From Debaryomyces hansenii CBS767 (Eukaryota > Ascomycota > Pichiomycetes > Serinales > Debaryomycetaceae), in assembly GCF_000006445.2 (NCBI RefSeq), contig NC_006048.2, forward strand, positions 310,001-374,000: a DNA stretch of 64,000 nt. Reading direction: 5' to 3'. The translations under genes and the position numbers were made by a program. The notes below the pieces were generated by a model, which worked only from the letters and a program-made list of their open reading frames with translations, had not been told where the DNA came from and made no database searches. Of this stretch, positions 1 to 10,303 are shown one piece after another; positions within the stretch are counted from its first letter, which is position 1; each line of letters starts with the position of its first letter.

Positions 1-64
1 TTCCGATAGAATCGAAGATGAAAGTGAAGTTTGGGCCATAGGCGGAGTAGATTTATCAAAGTAA
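1..64 (+). CDS. C-terminal end of an unidentified protein (5' part outside window)
   Basis: Bases 2-61 form 20 open codons followed by a TAA at 62-64. The encoded tail is mixed acidic and hydrophobic and ends GGVDLSK. I infer that it is the last part of a plus-strand gene entering from the left, because the reading is protein-like and a convergent arrangement with MIG1 would follow. Twenty residues are too few to name a family. It could also be chance open sequence. Confidence 0.4.
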   Translation, partial: SDRIEDESEVWAIGGVDLSK

Positions 65-396
65 TTATTATGCTTGATAGCGAACAATGTTGACTAGATT
101 GAATATATATTTTAGAATAGTATACACTGCTAATTGAACTGAGTAGATAAGTAATTGTAAGAGATTGCATGTGAAGTTCCTTCATTTCTATTGTGTCTAG
201 AAAAATCGTCCTATGTGTCGTACTGGAGGTGCCTCCACGTTTCACTGATAAAGAAATTTAAATCGATAAAGGGATATTCACGATGATCATTACCTTGCGC
301 TCGCACTTAACTCCATCTTGTTGATTAATTCTTACTTACTATACAGTAATATTATTACACTATTTTACATATGAAATTAAGGCGGCGGAACATAAT
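65..396. other. AT-rich intergenic region between convergent gene ends
   Basis: This 332 bp stretch probably holds the 3' untranslated regions of the left-edge gene and of MIG1. I see no ORF, tRNA or repeat in it. Confidence 0.5.
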
Positions 397-1737
397 CTAA
401 TATTGACGACCTTCACCAGTATTTGAAGGGAATGGCGTATTCCTAAGCGTAGAACCCATATCAAATGAAGCATTAATAGATTGCATTGGCAAATTTGTAG
501 GCAATTCCAATTTCAAGCTTCTTAAGGGAGGTAAGCTATTCTCATCCTTCAAGTTATTTCTATCAAAAGCATTATGTGGTGGCGGTGACGAATTATTCTG
601 TCTCGGTATAAAGCCACCATCGGTAATAACATTATTTGAGGATGGAGCCATCATTAAGGCGGCTAAATTAGTAGAGCTGTTACTAGCGGAGATTATTGGG
701 GTTGTAGTGGATGATAAGCCTAGGACTGGGGAGTTGGGTAAAGTGAAATGTTTACCATTAACAGGAGAATTAGGTCTTGATTTCTTTAATCTCTGTTTCA
801 CGTAATCGAAGTCTGAATCCTGTAAAGCATGCGAATTCTGCGGGACAGGATTTAATGGCGTCATCCTTTGCAAAACTGACAAAGCATTTGTAAGGCCTTT
901 ACTGGCTAATGTAGTTGAGCTTTTTGATTGGGGTTTGTTGGAAGACATCATAGCCACATTAGATAAGTACTGTAAGTTATTGGTCGAATTGGACGAGTTT
1001 ATTGGTTTTGGAGCGGGAGCAGAAAATGGAGCATTCTTACCATTATTGAAATAGTCTGTCAATGAAGGTAATGACTTTGAGTTCAAGTTCTCCAATTCCT
1101 CTGAGGCAGCAGAGGCCAAAACATCGATGTTCTTCTTGCCATTTGGATGGGAAGCACAATCGTCCAGGGGTGGTGTACTTTGCATTTCATCGTCACTAAT
1201 TTCTGATCTGTGACCCTTATTAGCTAAGTGGTCCGAATTGTGAGACTTCTTTTTACTCAACGGGTTCGATGAAAATGACGACTCGGAGCTACTCACCTTT
1301 AGTGGTGCCCCAAGAACACCATGCGCATGATGTGTCACCGAAGGTTGCATTACCGAATCCTCTATGTCGCCCTTCTCCGTCTTAACGTGTTCTGATTGTG
1401 GTTTTTCGTTAATTATTTGTATTTCCTCCTTAGACTGGTCTGACTGATCTCCCCTCGATGTTTGTGGGGGCACTGGTATTTTCTGCTGGGACTTACTCAA
1501 GTTCTTATTTCGGCGTGAATTGGGATTCGTATGGATCCTCGAGTGTCTAGTAAGTTCGTCTGACCGACTAAACTTCTTAAAACATCCAGGAAATGAACAA
1601 CTGTGGGGCTTCTCCCCCGTATGAGTTCTTATATGTCTTGTCTGATGTTCAAGTCGGTGGAATGCCTTGTCACACATCGTACACTTGTAAGGTCTACTAG
1701 CCGGGTCCTTACGCTTATCTTGGGCCTTTGTAGTCAT
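397..1737 (-). CDS. MIG1: Mig1-type C2H2 zinc-finger glucose repressor
   Basis: The 446-residue protein has two C2H2 fingers at its N-terminus (about residues 17-71). Finger 1 uses C19, C22, H35 and H39; finger 2 uses C47, C52, H65 and H69. They are joined by the classical THTGEKP linker, and the finger helices (RLEHQTRH and RSDELTRH) are those of the Mig1/CreA group. That family binds GC-box (SYGGGG) sites and recruits Ssn6-Tup1 to repress genes in glucose. The rest is low-complexity Ser/Asn/Pro-rich sequence, as expected for Mig1; S. cerevisiae Mig1 is about 504 residues. ATG at 1735-1737 lies a few codons before the first finger, as in orthologues. The long upstream region carries several Mig1-type sites, which suggests autoregulation. 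MIG2 or MIG3 type paralogues are the main alternative. Confidence 0.88.
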   Translation of the reverse strand: MTTKAQDKRKDPASRPYKCTMCDKAFHRLEHQTRHIRTHTGEKPHSCSFPGCFKKFSRSDELTRHSRIHTNPNSRRNKNLSKSQQKIPVPPQTSRGDQSDQSKEEIQIINEKPQSEHVKTEKGDIEDSVMQPSVTHHAHGVLGAPLKVSSSESSFSSNPLSKKKSHNSDHLANKGHRSEISDDEMQSTPPLDDCASHPNGKKNIDVLASAASEELENLNSKSLPSLTDYFNNGKNAPFSAPAPKPINSSNSTNNLQYLSNVAMMSSNKPQSKSSTTLASKGLTNALSVLQRMTPLNPVPQNSHALQDSDFDYVKQRLKKSRPNSPVNGKHFTLPNSPVLGLSSTTTPIISASNSSTNLAALMMAPSSNNVITDGGFIPRQNNSSPPPHNAFDRNNLKDENSLPPLRSLKLELPTNLPMQSINASFDMGSTLRNTPFPSNTGEGRQY

Positions 1738-4172
1738 GTCTAATCTTCTATTTTATTGCACTTTATGTTGCGGTGACTTCTTCGACTCAATTTCAATGAA
1801 TGTGAAATTCAACGTTTACAATATCTTACCGGTTATTTTTCTTTCCACCGATAGATATTGCCTTGGCTCTAGATATACTTGCTGCTCTTAAAAATACAGA
1901 TACAGTACTTCTAGACTCAATATAACTGAGATGAAAAAATTTTATATTCTGTACGAAAAATTTGAAAATAGAGGGGACATCAGAAAAAATTTAAGCCTTT
2001 TTTCTTAATGAGCGAACTATCACCATATATATATACTGCGCAAAATCTCCAACTAAGCGTACAATACTCCTTAACTATTTATACTGGAGTGACGGGCTAT
2101 GTAAGATACCCCATATATTTATCAGTGTCTATTCAGTGAGGTGTAAACATATATACAGACTACCATAGTAAATTTACACAACTCATTTATGGTTGTTATT
2201 TTGAATATATGAATACTAATGGAGATACGTGAAGGGCCACTTGAGCGTTACCAAATTGAAAACCCGGGGAGCGATGGATTTTGTTTGTGCGCCATTTTTA
2301 CTATGTTGTTGTGTCCGGAAACGTAAATAGTGGTGCGATATCTTGCGTAGTGAAGCATTTAGCGAAGGATCGCAGTGAACCGTGGCAGAACAGCAGCTCA
2401 CCGGTCGGCCCAACGCCGACTCGGCAGAATTCTGGGGAACCACAGCTAGTATTGGGGAAAATATATCCGACATTCTGGGATTAGCGACATTCGCACAATT
2501 GTTGGAGAATAACCGCAATAACTGGGGAAATGCGCTAAGATAATTAGCCAGTGAGATGTAACAAGGCCACACAAGAAGGTAGGGCAAAATATGTGAAGAA
2601 AATAATTGGTTGTTAGTAGGGGCGTTAGCCAGCAGTGCCCAATGGTTAATGTGGTTGTATGTTTGAGGAAGTGTATTTAAGGTTTAAGGCGACCACCTGT
2701 GAAAATGGCGTTTAGCAATTGTAGCTAAGAATAGAAACAGAAGCATATAGAGGATATGTAGACGAATATCAGAGGGATATGCACTGAATAGTTTGCGTAT
2801 AGATAGCCATTAGTTGATTGTGTAGGAATTATCTCCGCCTGCATGCAGATATTGGCCGAGAATACGTTTTGCTTCTTGTAGATTGGCAGATGGCTCAGAG
2901 ATATATGGGAATGCTAGCAATTGCCCCTAGTCTTATATTACCCAGAACTACGGTGAAGCATGTAATTGGGTTAATTGCTTGAATTGGTAACGATATTTTA
3001 TACGGGTCAACTATCGTATTCAGCCCTGAGAGTAATTTTTTAATCCGATTATGAAACAAATGTCACCAGGGCTAGAAGAGTGTCTAGATCGGACGGTTAA
3101 AATCATGCTCGTTTATATTGGAGTCAGGTGCAAGGTCGTGAGCTCGACTCCCCATATTGCCTCTACTACCTGGTCTCCAATTTCGGTCAGAGGGACCTAT
3201 GTCCCCACATTTAACTTTTCAATTACAAGCAGCTATACCCTGCCTATACAATGAAAGTGGGTCGGTGATAGTACATCAACTTTAATTGCAGTTGGAGAAG
3301 ACATCTATTGTAGGATGGTTCGGGATTGTTGTACCTATTGGATTTGCTTATATGGTTGTACTTGCTTAATTATTCGATGATTGTTTTATGATTGCGAAGT
3401 TACTGCCTGACATTCTTGTGGAGCAAATATACTGACATAAGTTACATATCTAGCATTACTGCAACATTCTCCTCTGATTCTGTCCCCATGTTTTATCTGA
3501 CTCCCCGTCTTCATTGCGGGCAACATTGCGGGTAATTTTTTCAAGTCTGCATCGTACACAAATTGAACGCGAGTTTTTCCGAACTCCACTTAGTATTACT
3601 AATGCTGATCCATCACCATTACCACTAATTACTCGTTGTGATGCTCTTAGTCAGAGTAGAGAAGTCAGTCCTCTCATTTATTCTGGCCCCACAATTTACA
3701 TTGCCATCCATCCATTCGGCCGCGAGTCTAATCCCAATGTGCCTGACTAGCGTCCCCACCCGTTTCAAGCATAAGATCACCCACCAAGAATGGAAGTAAT
3801 TATAGGGATGCCGCGATGTCCGCTCGTTTTTCAGAGTGCGACAGAACTATGATTCAGCTGCTTGACGCTTGCAGCCTTATCTTCCAGCCGTACGGAGGAA
3901 GATTCGAAGTGAGGTGTTGGTTTTGGTATGTACACGCATTGTTATTATTTGCAGCCATTCCCGGTATTCTGTGGTTATAAAACAGTGATAGATTGGTAGC
4001 TTTAGAATAGTATACGTTTGTAGAAGTACGAATAGTCATATTTCGGATTAGAATCAAATTTATTAGCAGCGTTGTTATACAAGTAGCCACACGCCACGAA
4101 GCCACAACAATACCAGGCCTTATAGATTTAGCTCATATTAATAACTAACTAAACTCCCTAATTTTTAGAGAC
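1738..4172. other. 2.4 kb divergent intergenic region (MIG1 / RIM4-like)
   Basis: This is unusually long for a compact yeast genome. Open frames here are short (longest 123 codons, 2216-2587 minus) and look random. It probably holds the promoters of both flanking regulators. Four GC-box cores lie at 2264, 2432, 2452 and 2522. No tRNA or transposon end was recognised. Confidence 0.5.
2264..2527 (+). promoter_or_regulatory. Cluster of Mig1-type GC boxes upstream of MIG1
   Basis: CCGGGG is at 2264-2269, CTGGGG at 2432-2437 and 2522-2527, and a weaker TTGGGG at 2452-2457; three are followed directly by AA. The Mig1 core is SYGGGG. They lie about 530-790 bp upstream of the MIG1 start, in otherwise AT-rich DNA. 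A regulatory role is inferred. Confidence 0.4.
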
Positions 4173-6068
4173 ATGCAAAAAAAGCAGTATATCGAGGACC
4201 AGAGATCCATTTCTCCAGTATTAGAGTCGGGTTCTTACAAACAAAATGATGGTTACATGAAAGGTGATGAGAAGAACACGTTAGCGATGTTCAACCAGCT
4301 ATTTATTGACTCCAACAAATTAGCCGCCGACGATGAAAATGACAACACAGACGGAGAAGCAGGAGAAAGCAGTAACGGAGAAGAATATGAGGAAGAAATC
4401 ATTCATTTAGGTGATGGTGATCATCACGACGATACCGCTATGGTGGATGGTGAAAAAAAGATAGTTGATAGTGAGGAAGATTGCAACGACTATGAGGCAG
4501 AGACAAATGGTAATGAAGATGGTAATACAGACGAAAATAAAGAGAATTGCGACCCCAATCATGGTGATATGAAGCTAACAAATGAGAAGCCTCTTGCAAG
4601 AGGAAGGCCATCAAGTTGTGTGTTTGTTGCCAGTCTCTGCTCCAGTAGAAGTGACGACGAACTCTGTGTGTCTGTAACTAAGCATTTTGGCCAATGGGGT
4701 AAATTATCAACCGTTAAGGTACTCCGTGATCCTGCAAATAGGCCATATGCCTTTGTTCAGTATACAAATGATAAGGATTCGAGAACTGCCATTTACAGAG
4801 GACATAACTCAATCTTGAACGGTAGAAACTTGAGGTGTGAGGCAGCAAAGGTTAACAGGACATTGTTCATTTCTTCCAAGTTCTTGAAAACAGAAAAAGG
4901 ATTCAAAGATGCGTTGCAAGAGTTTGGAGAAATTGAGCAATTAATCCCCAGCGATGAATTCGGCAATGTTAAGTCAAGCAAACCACATACAAAGAGCTCT
5001 AAGCATTGGTTCTGTAAATATGTTTATCGTGACGATGCCATCAGAGCTTTTGCCAACCTAAGTGAAAATAATTTGTTTCATATTGAATGGGCTCAGAATA
5101 TTGAAACCTTCAGCAGTAATAAAAACCACAACAGTTATCACAATGCAGTGAAGCAAGAGGAAAATAAAATGAAGTTCGACAAATTTTCCGTGTTCGTTGG
5201 TCAATTGAACTGTTCCGTCACGGAAGAGGAATTGATTAAAAGATTTAAGCGCCATGGTAAAATTGAAGAAGTCACTATTATTAAAAAGACTTCCAACACA
5301 TTTGGCTTTGTTAAATATAAGGAAGAATCGAGTGCAGCGAGTGCTGTCGAAAGGGAGAATCATTCTATGTTTAAAGATAAGACAATGCATGTTCAGTATA
5401 GAGAATTACATTCAAATACCTTGAAGCATTCACCCAAGGCCCAAGGGGTTGCATTAGCACCTCCTCCTATTAATCTAAAGAAAAGAACCACATTGGGTGC
5501 TAAGAAGACTTCTGATTTGAGGAAAATTTCACCATTTAACCATCACCTTTACCCCATGCCTATCCCCATACCAACAAAGAAGAACTTCAACAGCTACACT
5601 ACAAATCATAGTAAGCAGAGAAATATCACCAATCCATACAATACAAATTCTATCGGTAGACGGAGATACTCCAAGTTTGGTGACGTTTACGATAAATTGA
5701 AACCAGAAATAAAGGAGGATTCACCTACCCCCCCAGAAAGCGTTCAAACATATGATTCACATACAATCACTAAAAGCGGATATTCTCCTTCTAGTGCTGT
5801 GAACAGCGAAAGATCAGAAGGAAACAAGAATCTCAAAAGTACCAATAAAACTAAGAATGTCCCATATTTTTACTATATTCCCACTAATGAAGTAGCATCT
5901 GGTTCAAACTCAGGTTATTACAATCCGTACCAATACTTTATTCCATACGAAGCATCGCCAGAATTTCAATCACAAAATGGTTATGGTGTACCATTCCCGA
6001 TGTATTATCCACCAACAAATAATGATCAAGAATTCAATTTTGAAGATTCATTTGAAACTCCAAATTGA
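4173..6068 (+). CDS. RIM4: RIM4-like meiotic RNA-binding protein with RRM domains
   Basis: The 631-residue protein opens with an acidic Asp/Glu/Asn-rich segment (about 50-130) containing a KEN sequence (123-125). RRM1 spans about 148-225, introduced by GRPSSCVFVASL and containing the RNP-like strand RPYAFVQY. A degenerate RRM2 follows at about 228-315 and RRM3 at about 340-415 (SVFVGQL, GFVKYK). The C-terminal part is rich in Asn, Ser, Tyr and Pro, prion-like in composition. This architecture and the RRM1 wording match Rim4, which in S. cerevisiae forms amyloid-like assemblies that repress meiotic mRNAs and is needed for sporulation. In a yeast with reduced meiosis the role may differ. Pes4/Mip6-type RRM proteins are an alternative. 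Confidence 0.72.
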   Translation: MQKKQYIEDQRSISPVLESGSYKQNDGYMKGDEKNTLAMFNQLFIDSNKLAADDENDNTDGEAGESSNGEEYEEEIIHLGDGDHHDDTAMVDGEKKIVDSEEDCNDYEAETNGNEDGNTDENKENCDPNHGDMKLTNEKPLARGRPSSCVFVASLCSSRSDDELCVSVTKHFGQWGKLSTVKVLRDPANRPYAFVQYTNDKDSRTAIYRGHNSILNGRNLRCEAAKVNRTLFISSKFLKTEKGFKDALQEFGEIEQLIPSDEFGNVKSSKPHTKSSKHWFCKYVYRDDAIRAFANLSENNLFHIEWAQNIETFSSNKNHNSYHNAVKQEENKMKFDKFSVFVGQLNCSVTEEELIKRFKRHGKIEEVTIIKKTSNTFGFVKYKEESSAASAVERENHSMFKDKTMHVQYRELHSNTLKHSPKAQGVALAPPPINLKKRTTLGAKKTSDLRKISPFNHHLYPMPIPIPTKKNFNSYTTNHSKQRNITNPYNTNSIGRRRYSKFGDVYDKLKPEIKEDSPTPPESVQTYDSHTITKSGYSPSSAVNSERSEGNKNLKSTNKTKNVPYFYYIPTNEVASGSNSGYYNPYQYFIPYEASPEFQSQNGYGVPFPMYYPPTNNDQEFNFEDSFETPN

Positions 6069-6262
6069 AATCGCTCGCAATCCAGATTTTTATTAAGTTT
6101 TTCATTATTCTACGATATGCTAATATAAAATAGTTTTATATATTTATTTATGATTAATTTTATGATAATACTCAATTGATAACAAAATGCGCATTTAAAG
6201 CTCCACAAATAAATATTGAATAATTTGAACTCAATAATATAACAAAAACAGTCTAGTATATA

Positions 6263-7672
6263 ATGCGATGCATTCATGAACTCGCAGATGTATTCATAAA
6301 TGATTCAGATGAGAGAATCCTCACACAGCTGTTAGATGCTACGGAGATAGATAAACATGCTGATTATGAATCTTTTTTTTCCATTAACTCTGATGAGAGT
6401 ATAATGAAGGCAAGACCTTGGAAGTCAAATGCCAAATACTTCAAGAAAACATATATATCTTCGTTAGCATTATGTAAAATGTCAGTTCATGCCAAATCAG
6501 GAGGTGCAATTGAAGTTATGGGGATGATGACTGGCAAGATTATTAAAAACTCAATAATTGTGATGGATGTTTATCCATTGCCAGTTGAGGGTACCGAGAC
6601 AAGAGTTAATGCTCAGGCAGAAGGTTATGAATATATGGTGCAATATCTAGAAAACCTGAAACAAGTGGGTAGAGATGAGAATATTGTTGGATGGTATCAT
6701 TCACATCCAGGTTATGGCTGTTGGTTGTCTGGTATAGATGTTGCAACGCAAAGTTTGAACCAGAATTTCCAAGATCCGTATCTAGCTATAGTTATTGATC
6801 CGATGAAAACAGAGGACCAAGGAAAAGTTGAGATTGGGGCCTTCCGGACCTTTCCTGATAATTACAAATCCCCTGATTCCGCTGCACCTACTAACAATAC
6901 TAGAGGAGTCCCCCCGTCCAAACAGAAAGATTTTGGGGTTCATTCGGATAAGTACTATTCATTAGATATCCAAATCTTCAAGTCCAATCTAGATACTGAA
7001 ATTCTAAACATCATATCGAACAAATCGTGGATCGGCAAACTAATCAAATCGGTCAACACAGCGAATCATCAAGAACAAAATATGATAGAAAACGTATTCA
7101 AGTTGATCAATAAACTTCAGAAGAAGGAAGTCAATCAATTGAACAGGTTCGAAATCTCGTTTATCAAAAAATTCGACTTGATCTTTGAAGACATAATAAG
7201 CAAGAAGCTTATGAATGACAATAGATTCTACAGTACAATATCACAGAGTTCCTATGACAGCTTTAGTGGGCATGGGAATTCATCAAGCAACGATGAAATG
7301 GACGACGAAAGCGATCTCGATGACAGAGACAAGAGCAGTGCACCCCTAGACATTTCTGACACGGGAAACGACGACGTTATGTCCATGGAAAGCTCGGTCA
7401 ACGTCTACACAGACAAGAGAGGAGATGACAATGACGATGATGATGACAACGACGGCTATGACAAAAGACCCATGTACACCAATTATAGATCAAGAGCAAA
7501 TCTAACCAAGCCACGAAAACTGGGTTCCTCGCCGGAAGAACATGTGAAGTTACTGAATAACGTAAATAAGACCATCACAAACATATCTAATCATAGTAAA
7601 GATATAGGTCTTACAGAACTACAGGACTTGATAGCCCTAAAGACCAAAGAGCTGATTTTTTTGGGCAAATAA
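6263..7672 (+). CDS. RRI1: COP9 signalosome subunit 5, JAMM deneddylase
   Basis: This is the 469-residue catalytic CSN5 subunit, which removes Nedd8/Rub1 from cullins. The MPN/JAMM metalloprotease site is complete: E84 in the AIEVMG segment, then H146, H148 and D159 in HSHPGYGCWLSGID. The catalytic domain fills about residues 55-230. The C-terminal half contains an acidic Asp-rich linker (about 345-400) longer than in plant or animal CSN5. Codon 132 is CTG at 6656-6658, where human CSN5 has Ala and other orthologues have Asn, so decoding as Ser fits. The gene lies about 195 bp downstream of the RIM4-like gene on the same strand, with its own spacer. Identification is firm because HSHPGYGCWLSGID is characteristic of CSN5 rather than Rpn11. 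Confidence 0.93.
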   Translation: MRCIHELADVFINDSDERILTQLLDATEIDKHADYESFFSINSDESIMKARPWKSNAKYFKKTYISSLALCKMSVHAKSGGAIEVMGMMTGKIIKNSIIVMDVYPLPVEGTETRVNAQAEGYEYMVQYLENLKQVGRDENIVGWYHSHPGYGCWLSGIDVATQSLNQNFQDPYLAIVIDPMKTEDQGKVEIGAFRTFPDNYKSPDSAAPTNNTRGVPPSKQKDFGVHSDKYYSLDIQIFKSNLDTEILNIISNKSWIGKLIKSVNTANHQEQNMIENVFKLINKLQKKEVNQLNRFEISFIKKFDLIFEDIISKKLMNDNRFYSTISQSSYDSFSGHGNSSSNDEMDDESDLDDRDKSSAPLDISDTGNDDVMSMESSVNVYTDKRGDDNDDDDDNDGYDKRPMYTNYRSRANLTKPRKLGSSPEEHVKLLNNVNKTITNISNHSKDIGLTELQDLIALKTKELIFLGK

Positions 7673-8209
7673 CTAAATCATCCAATCATAGGTATCACAT
7701 TATAAATAATTCTAATAGTTTGTTACATATGATGCTTTCAATCAAGTCATGACTCTCTTGGTATAGAATGCTTATATGTCATTTTTTAGAGCACAATATA
7801 TACTATTATACAATCTCTATACAATAGGTGTTAAAATGCACGACTATTTCTGAACGCGATTCCAAACCTGAAATCAAAAATTTTCTATGAGAGAAGCTTA
7901 TGCGAACGAAAAGCGATGAGATAAACGGACTATTTGTTTTCCAAATAACCGTATACATAAATATATTGAAGTGTAATTTTGAGGAACATCAAGATCTACT
8001 ACATTTGACTAATACACAATAGAATCATCATAAATTAGCATTCATTAATCGTGACTTAATTAGTATATTGTTGTTAATTTCTTTTTGGTGATAGTTGTTA
8101 AATTTTTATCAATTTTGTGTCAAAATATATAGAAGTTAGGCAAAAAGTCAAATTATAGTACTAAAGGTAGTCTATTTGGCATTATATTGAGTACAGTGAG
8201 AAAAATTAC
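7673..8209. other. Intergenic region RRI1 - UBP10
   Basis: This 537 bp AT-rich spacer contains the RRI1 3' region and the UBP10 promoter. Apart from the RRPE and PAC motifs listed separately I see nothing in it. Confidence 0.6.
7876..7922 (+). promoter_or_regulatory. RRPE + PAC ribosome-biogenesis promoter motifs
   Basis: CAAAAATTTTCT (from 7875) matches the RRPE element in reverse orientation. GCGATGAGAT at 7913-7922 is an exact PAC consensus (GCGATGAGMT). They are about 27 bp apart and about 290 bp upstream of the UBP10 start. In yeasts this pair marks ribosome-biogenesis genes (Stb3 and Dot6/Tod6 sites). Function here is inferred. Confidence 0.6.
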
Positions 8210-10303
8210 ATGTCCGGACAAGCCAACGTACTTTCCAACAGTGTTACGCCGCTTATAGACCGAATTTTGGCAAATCCGTTAACATTCATACTGGGGAAGC
8301 AAATCGAGCTGGATAATTTCGAAAAGCCCGCCAGTTACATAGTCTTGTCAAAATCGAGCAAGAAAGGTGATAGTAGCGAAAGCAGCAAAGCTCTGACTCA
8401 AGAAAAAGAACCAAAGAGTCCGGAAATGAGGAAACCAAGATCGATGGCGGAGGCCGTGGCAGTTTATACCGGGAAGAAATTTTTGACCAAGGCAGAGAAA
8501 AAGGCAGCGAAAAAACGGAAGGTGACTCAACCATTGGTCGACTCTGAAGAAGAAGATGTGGGTGAAGTTATCGGTGGCGACATCAAAATGGCTGAATCCG
8601 ATTCAGACTCTATTTCAGACTCGCAGTACGAATCGGCATCCGAATTTCAGTCAGACAGTAATGTTGAGTTGCCATTTGCCGAGTTCAAAAGTGAGAGCGA
8701 CGTCAAGAGTAGCAGTGAACTGAGAAGCGACAGCGAGCTCAAAACTGAAAGCGAGCTGAAGAGCGATAGTGAATCCACAAGTGAGAGCCCTGCAGGTGGC
8801 GAGGAAGATGATGAAGGTAATGATGACGATGATGATGATGATAATAAGGACTATTCTCTTGAAGATAATGAGAGTTTTTCTGAAAGTGACAGTGGAAGTG
8901 CCAGTGATGTAGAGGATAGTTCAAATGACGAAGAAGATTTAGAAGCCCTCAAACACGATCTTAAACAAGAGTTGCAACATGATCCTAGAGATATATCGAG
9001 TAAAGATCCTTCTTTGTCAGGAAGTGACGATGATGACGAAGAGAAGGAAGAGGAAAATCTGGATAAGAACACAACTCCACCAACGTCACCTGAAGATGAA
9101 CCAGAAAAGCCTCCTGCTACAGTCAACGCTAGCGATGATCTTCACGTGTTACCGTTAAACAAGTTTTATCTGATAAATGAAGTTTCTAGTGATAGAGGTT
9201 CTAATAATTCTACTCGAATCTATAAAAACTGGAGAGAATTATCCAAACGTAAGCCCGTTGGGTTGTTAAATCATGGGGTTACATGCTACATGAATTCTGC
9301 AATTCAATCATTGATTCACATTCCAGCGGTGCAACATTATTTGACAGATATCAATTCAGGCAAACATAACAAAACCTTAAAGCCAAGATCTGTTTCTCAT
9401 GTTTTAGCTGAACTTTCCAAAAGGATGTGGGCATTGGATGATAATACATCGAAAGCCAAACAGCCAAAATACGTTAATCCCAAGAGAATTATTCAAAGAT
9501 TGGATGATATTAATTGTATGATGAGTGAATGGCAGCAAGAAGACTCTCATGAATACTTTATGTCATTAATGTCAAGATTACAAGAAGATTCTACTCCTAA
9601 AGGAGTGAAGTTGAATCAATCAATAATCTATGATATCTTTGGGGGATTATTACATCAATCTGTGACATGCAAGAATTGTAACTACGTATCGGACACGAAA
9701 CAAGAGTTCTATGATTTATCGTTAGGATTAAACAGAAAGAAGAATAAGGACGTCACAGAAAATTCTGGTCCACAAAGATATACAATCGAGAAGTCAATTC
9801 AAGAATTTTTCTCTAGTGAATTAATTAAACTTGATAGAAAGGACAAGAGTTCGGGATATGACTGTGAGAATTGTAAACAAAAATCAAATGCATGTAAGAT
9901 AAGTACAATTGACAGATCTCCTGAAACTTTAACAGTTCATTTGAAGAGATTCAAATTTAATGGTAACTCTTCATCTAAGGTTAAGCAATCAATTTCTTAT
10001 CCAAATTACCTAGACTTGACCAAATTCACCACATTAAAGACTCCAACCAAATATCAATTAGTCTCAGTGATTGTTCACGAAGGTAGGTCGATACTGTCAG
10101 GACATTATATTGCACATTGCTTGCAACCTGATGGTACCTGGTCAACTTATGATGATGAATATATCAACAAGATTAATGAAAAAGAAGCTCTTAGTGATCC
10201 CTCTGCTTATGTTTTAGTATACACCAAGTTGACACCCAGATTAATGAAAAGATCTAATGAAGGTAATGATAACTTGGTAAATGCTAAGAAATTAAAACGC
10301 TAG
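8210..10303 (+). CDS. UBP10: Ubiquitin-specific protease of the Ubp10/Dot4 (USP36) type
   Basis: This 697-residue protein has a C-terminal USP catalytic domain from about residue 345 to 680. The Cys box GLLNHGVTCYMNSAIQSL contains C359. The His box SGHYIAHCLQPDGTWSTYDD contains H632. Zinc-ribbon cysteines are visible in the fingers (CKNCNY, CENCK). The N-terminal half is very acidic and Ser-rich, with SES/SDS repeats at about 125-280, like the disordered arm of Ubp10. In S. cerevisiae Ubp10 deubiquitinates histone H2B and PCNA and stabilises the Pol I subunit Rpa190 in the nucleolus. A basic C-terminal KKLKR could be a nuclear signal. Codon 629 is CTG in the His box, where Ser fits better than Leu. 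The promoter carries RRPE and PAC. Confidence 0.9.
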   Translation: MSGQANVLSNSVTPLIDRILANPLTFILGKQIELDNFEKPASYIVLSKSSKKGDSSESSKALTQEKEPKSPEMRKPRSMAEAVAVYTGKKFLTKAEKKAAKKRKVTQPLVDSEEEDVGEVIGGDIKMAESDSDSISDSQYESASEFQSDSNVELPFAEFKSESDVKSSSELRSDSELKTESELKSDSESTSESPAGGEEDDEGNDDDDDDDNKDYSLEDNESFSESDSGSASDVEDSSNDEEDLEALKHDLKQELQHDPRDISSKDPSLSGSDDDDEEKEEENLDKNTTPPTSPEDEPEKPPATVNASDDLHVLPLNKFYLINEVSSDRGSNNSTRIYKNWRELSKRKPVGLLNHGVTCYMNSAIQSLIHIPAVQHYLTDINSGKHNKTLKPRSVSHVLAELSKRMWALDDNTSKAKQPKYVNPKRIIQRLDDINCMMSEWQQEDSHEYFMSLMSRLQEDSTPKGVKLNQSIIYDIFGGLLHQSVTCKNCNYVSDTKQEFYDLSLGLNRKKNKDVTENSGPQRYTIEKSIQEFFSSELIKLDRKDKSSGYDCENCKQKSNACKISTIDRSPETLTVHLKRFKFNGNSSSKVKQSISYPNYLDLTKFTTLKTPTKYQLVSVIVHEGRSILSGHYIAHCLQPDGTWSTYDDEYINKINEKEALSDPSAYVLVYTKLTPRLMKRSNEGNDNLVNAKKLKR

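Noticed and set aside
2216..2587. 123-codon minus frame upstream of MIG1
   Set aside because: Composition is random-looking, with no domain, no codon bias and no conservation evidence.
3110..3175. tRNA-like stretch with GGTCGTGAGCTCGACTCC resembling a T arm
   Set aside because: The T-stem does not pair and no matching acceptor, D or anticodon arms could be formed.
3926..4168. Possible intron before the RIM4-like ATG (GTATGT at 3926, TAACTAAC near 4145, TTTTTAG at 4162-4168)
   Set aside because: Splicing any upstream frame at these sites creates TGA at the junction, and the branch-to-AG distance (about 20 bases) is unlike the other introns. A purely 5' untranslated intron remains possible but unsupported.
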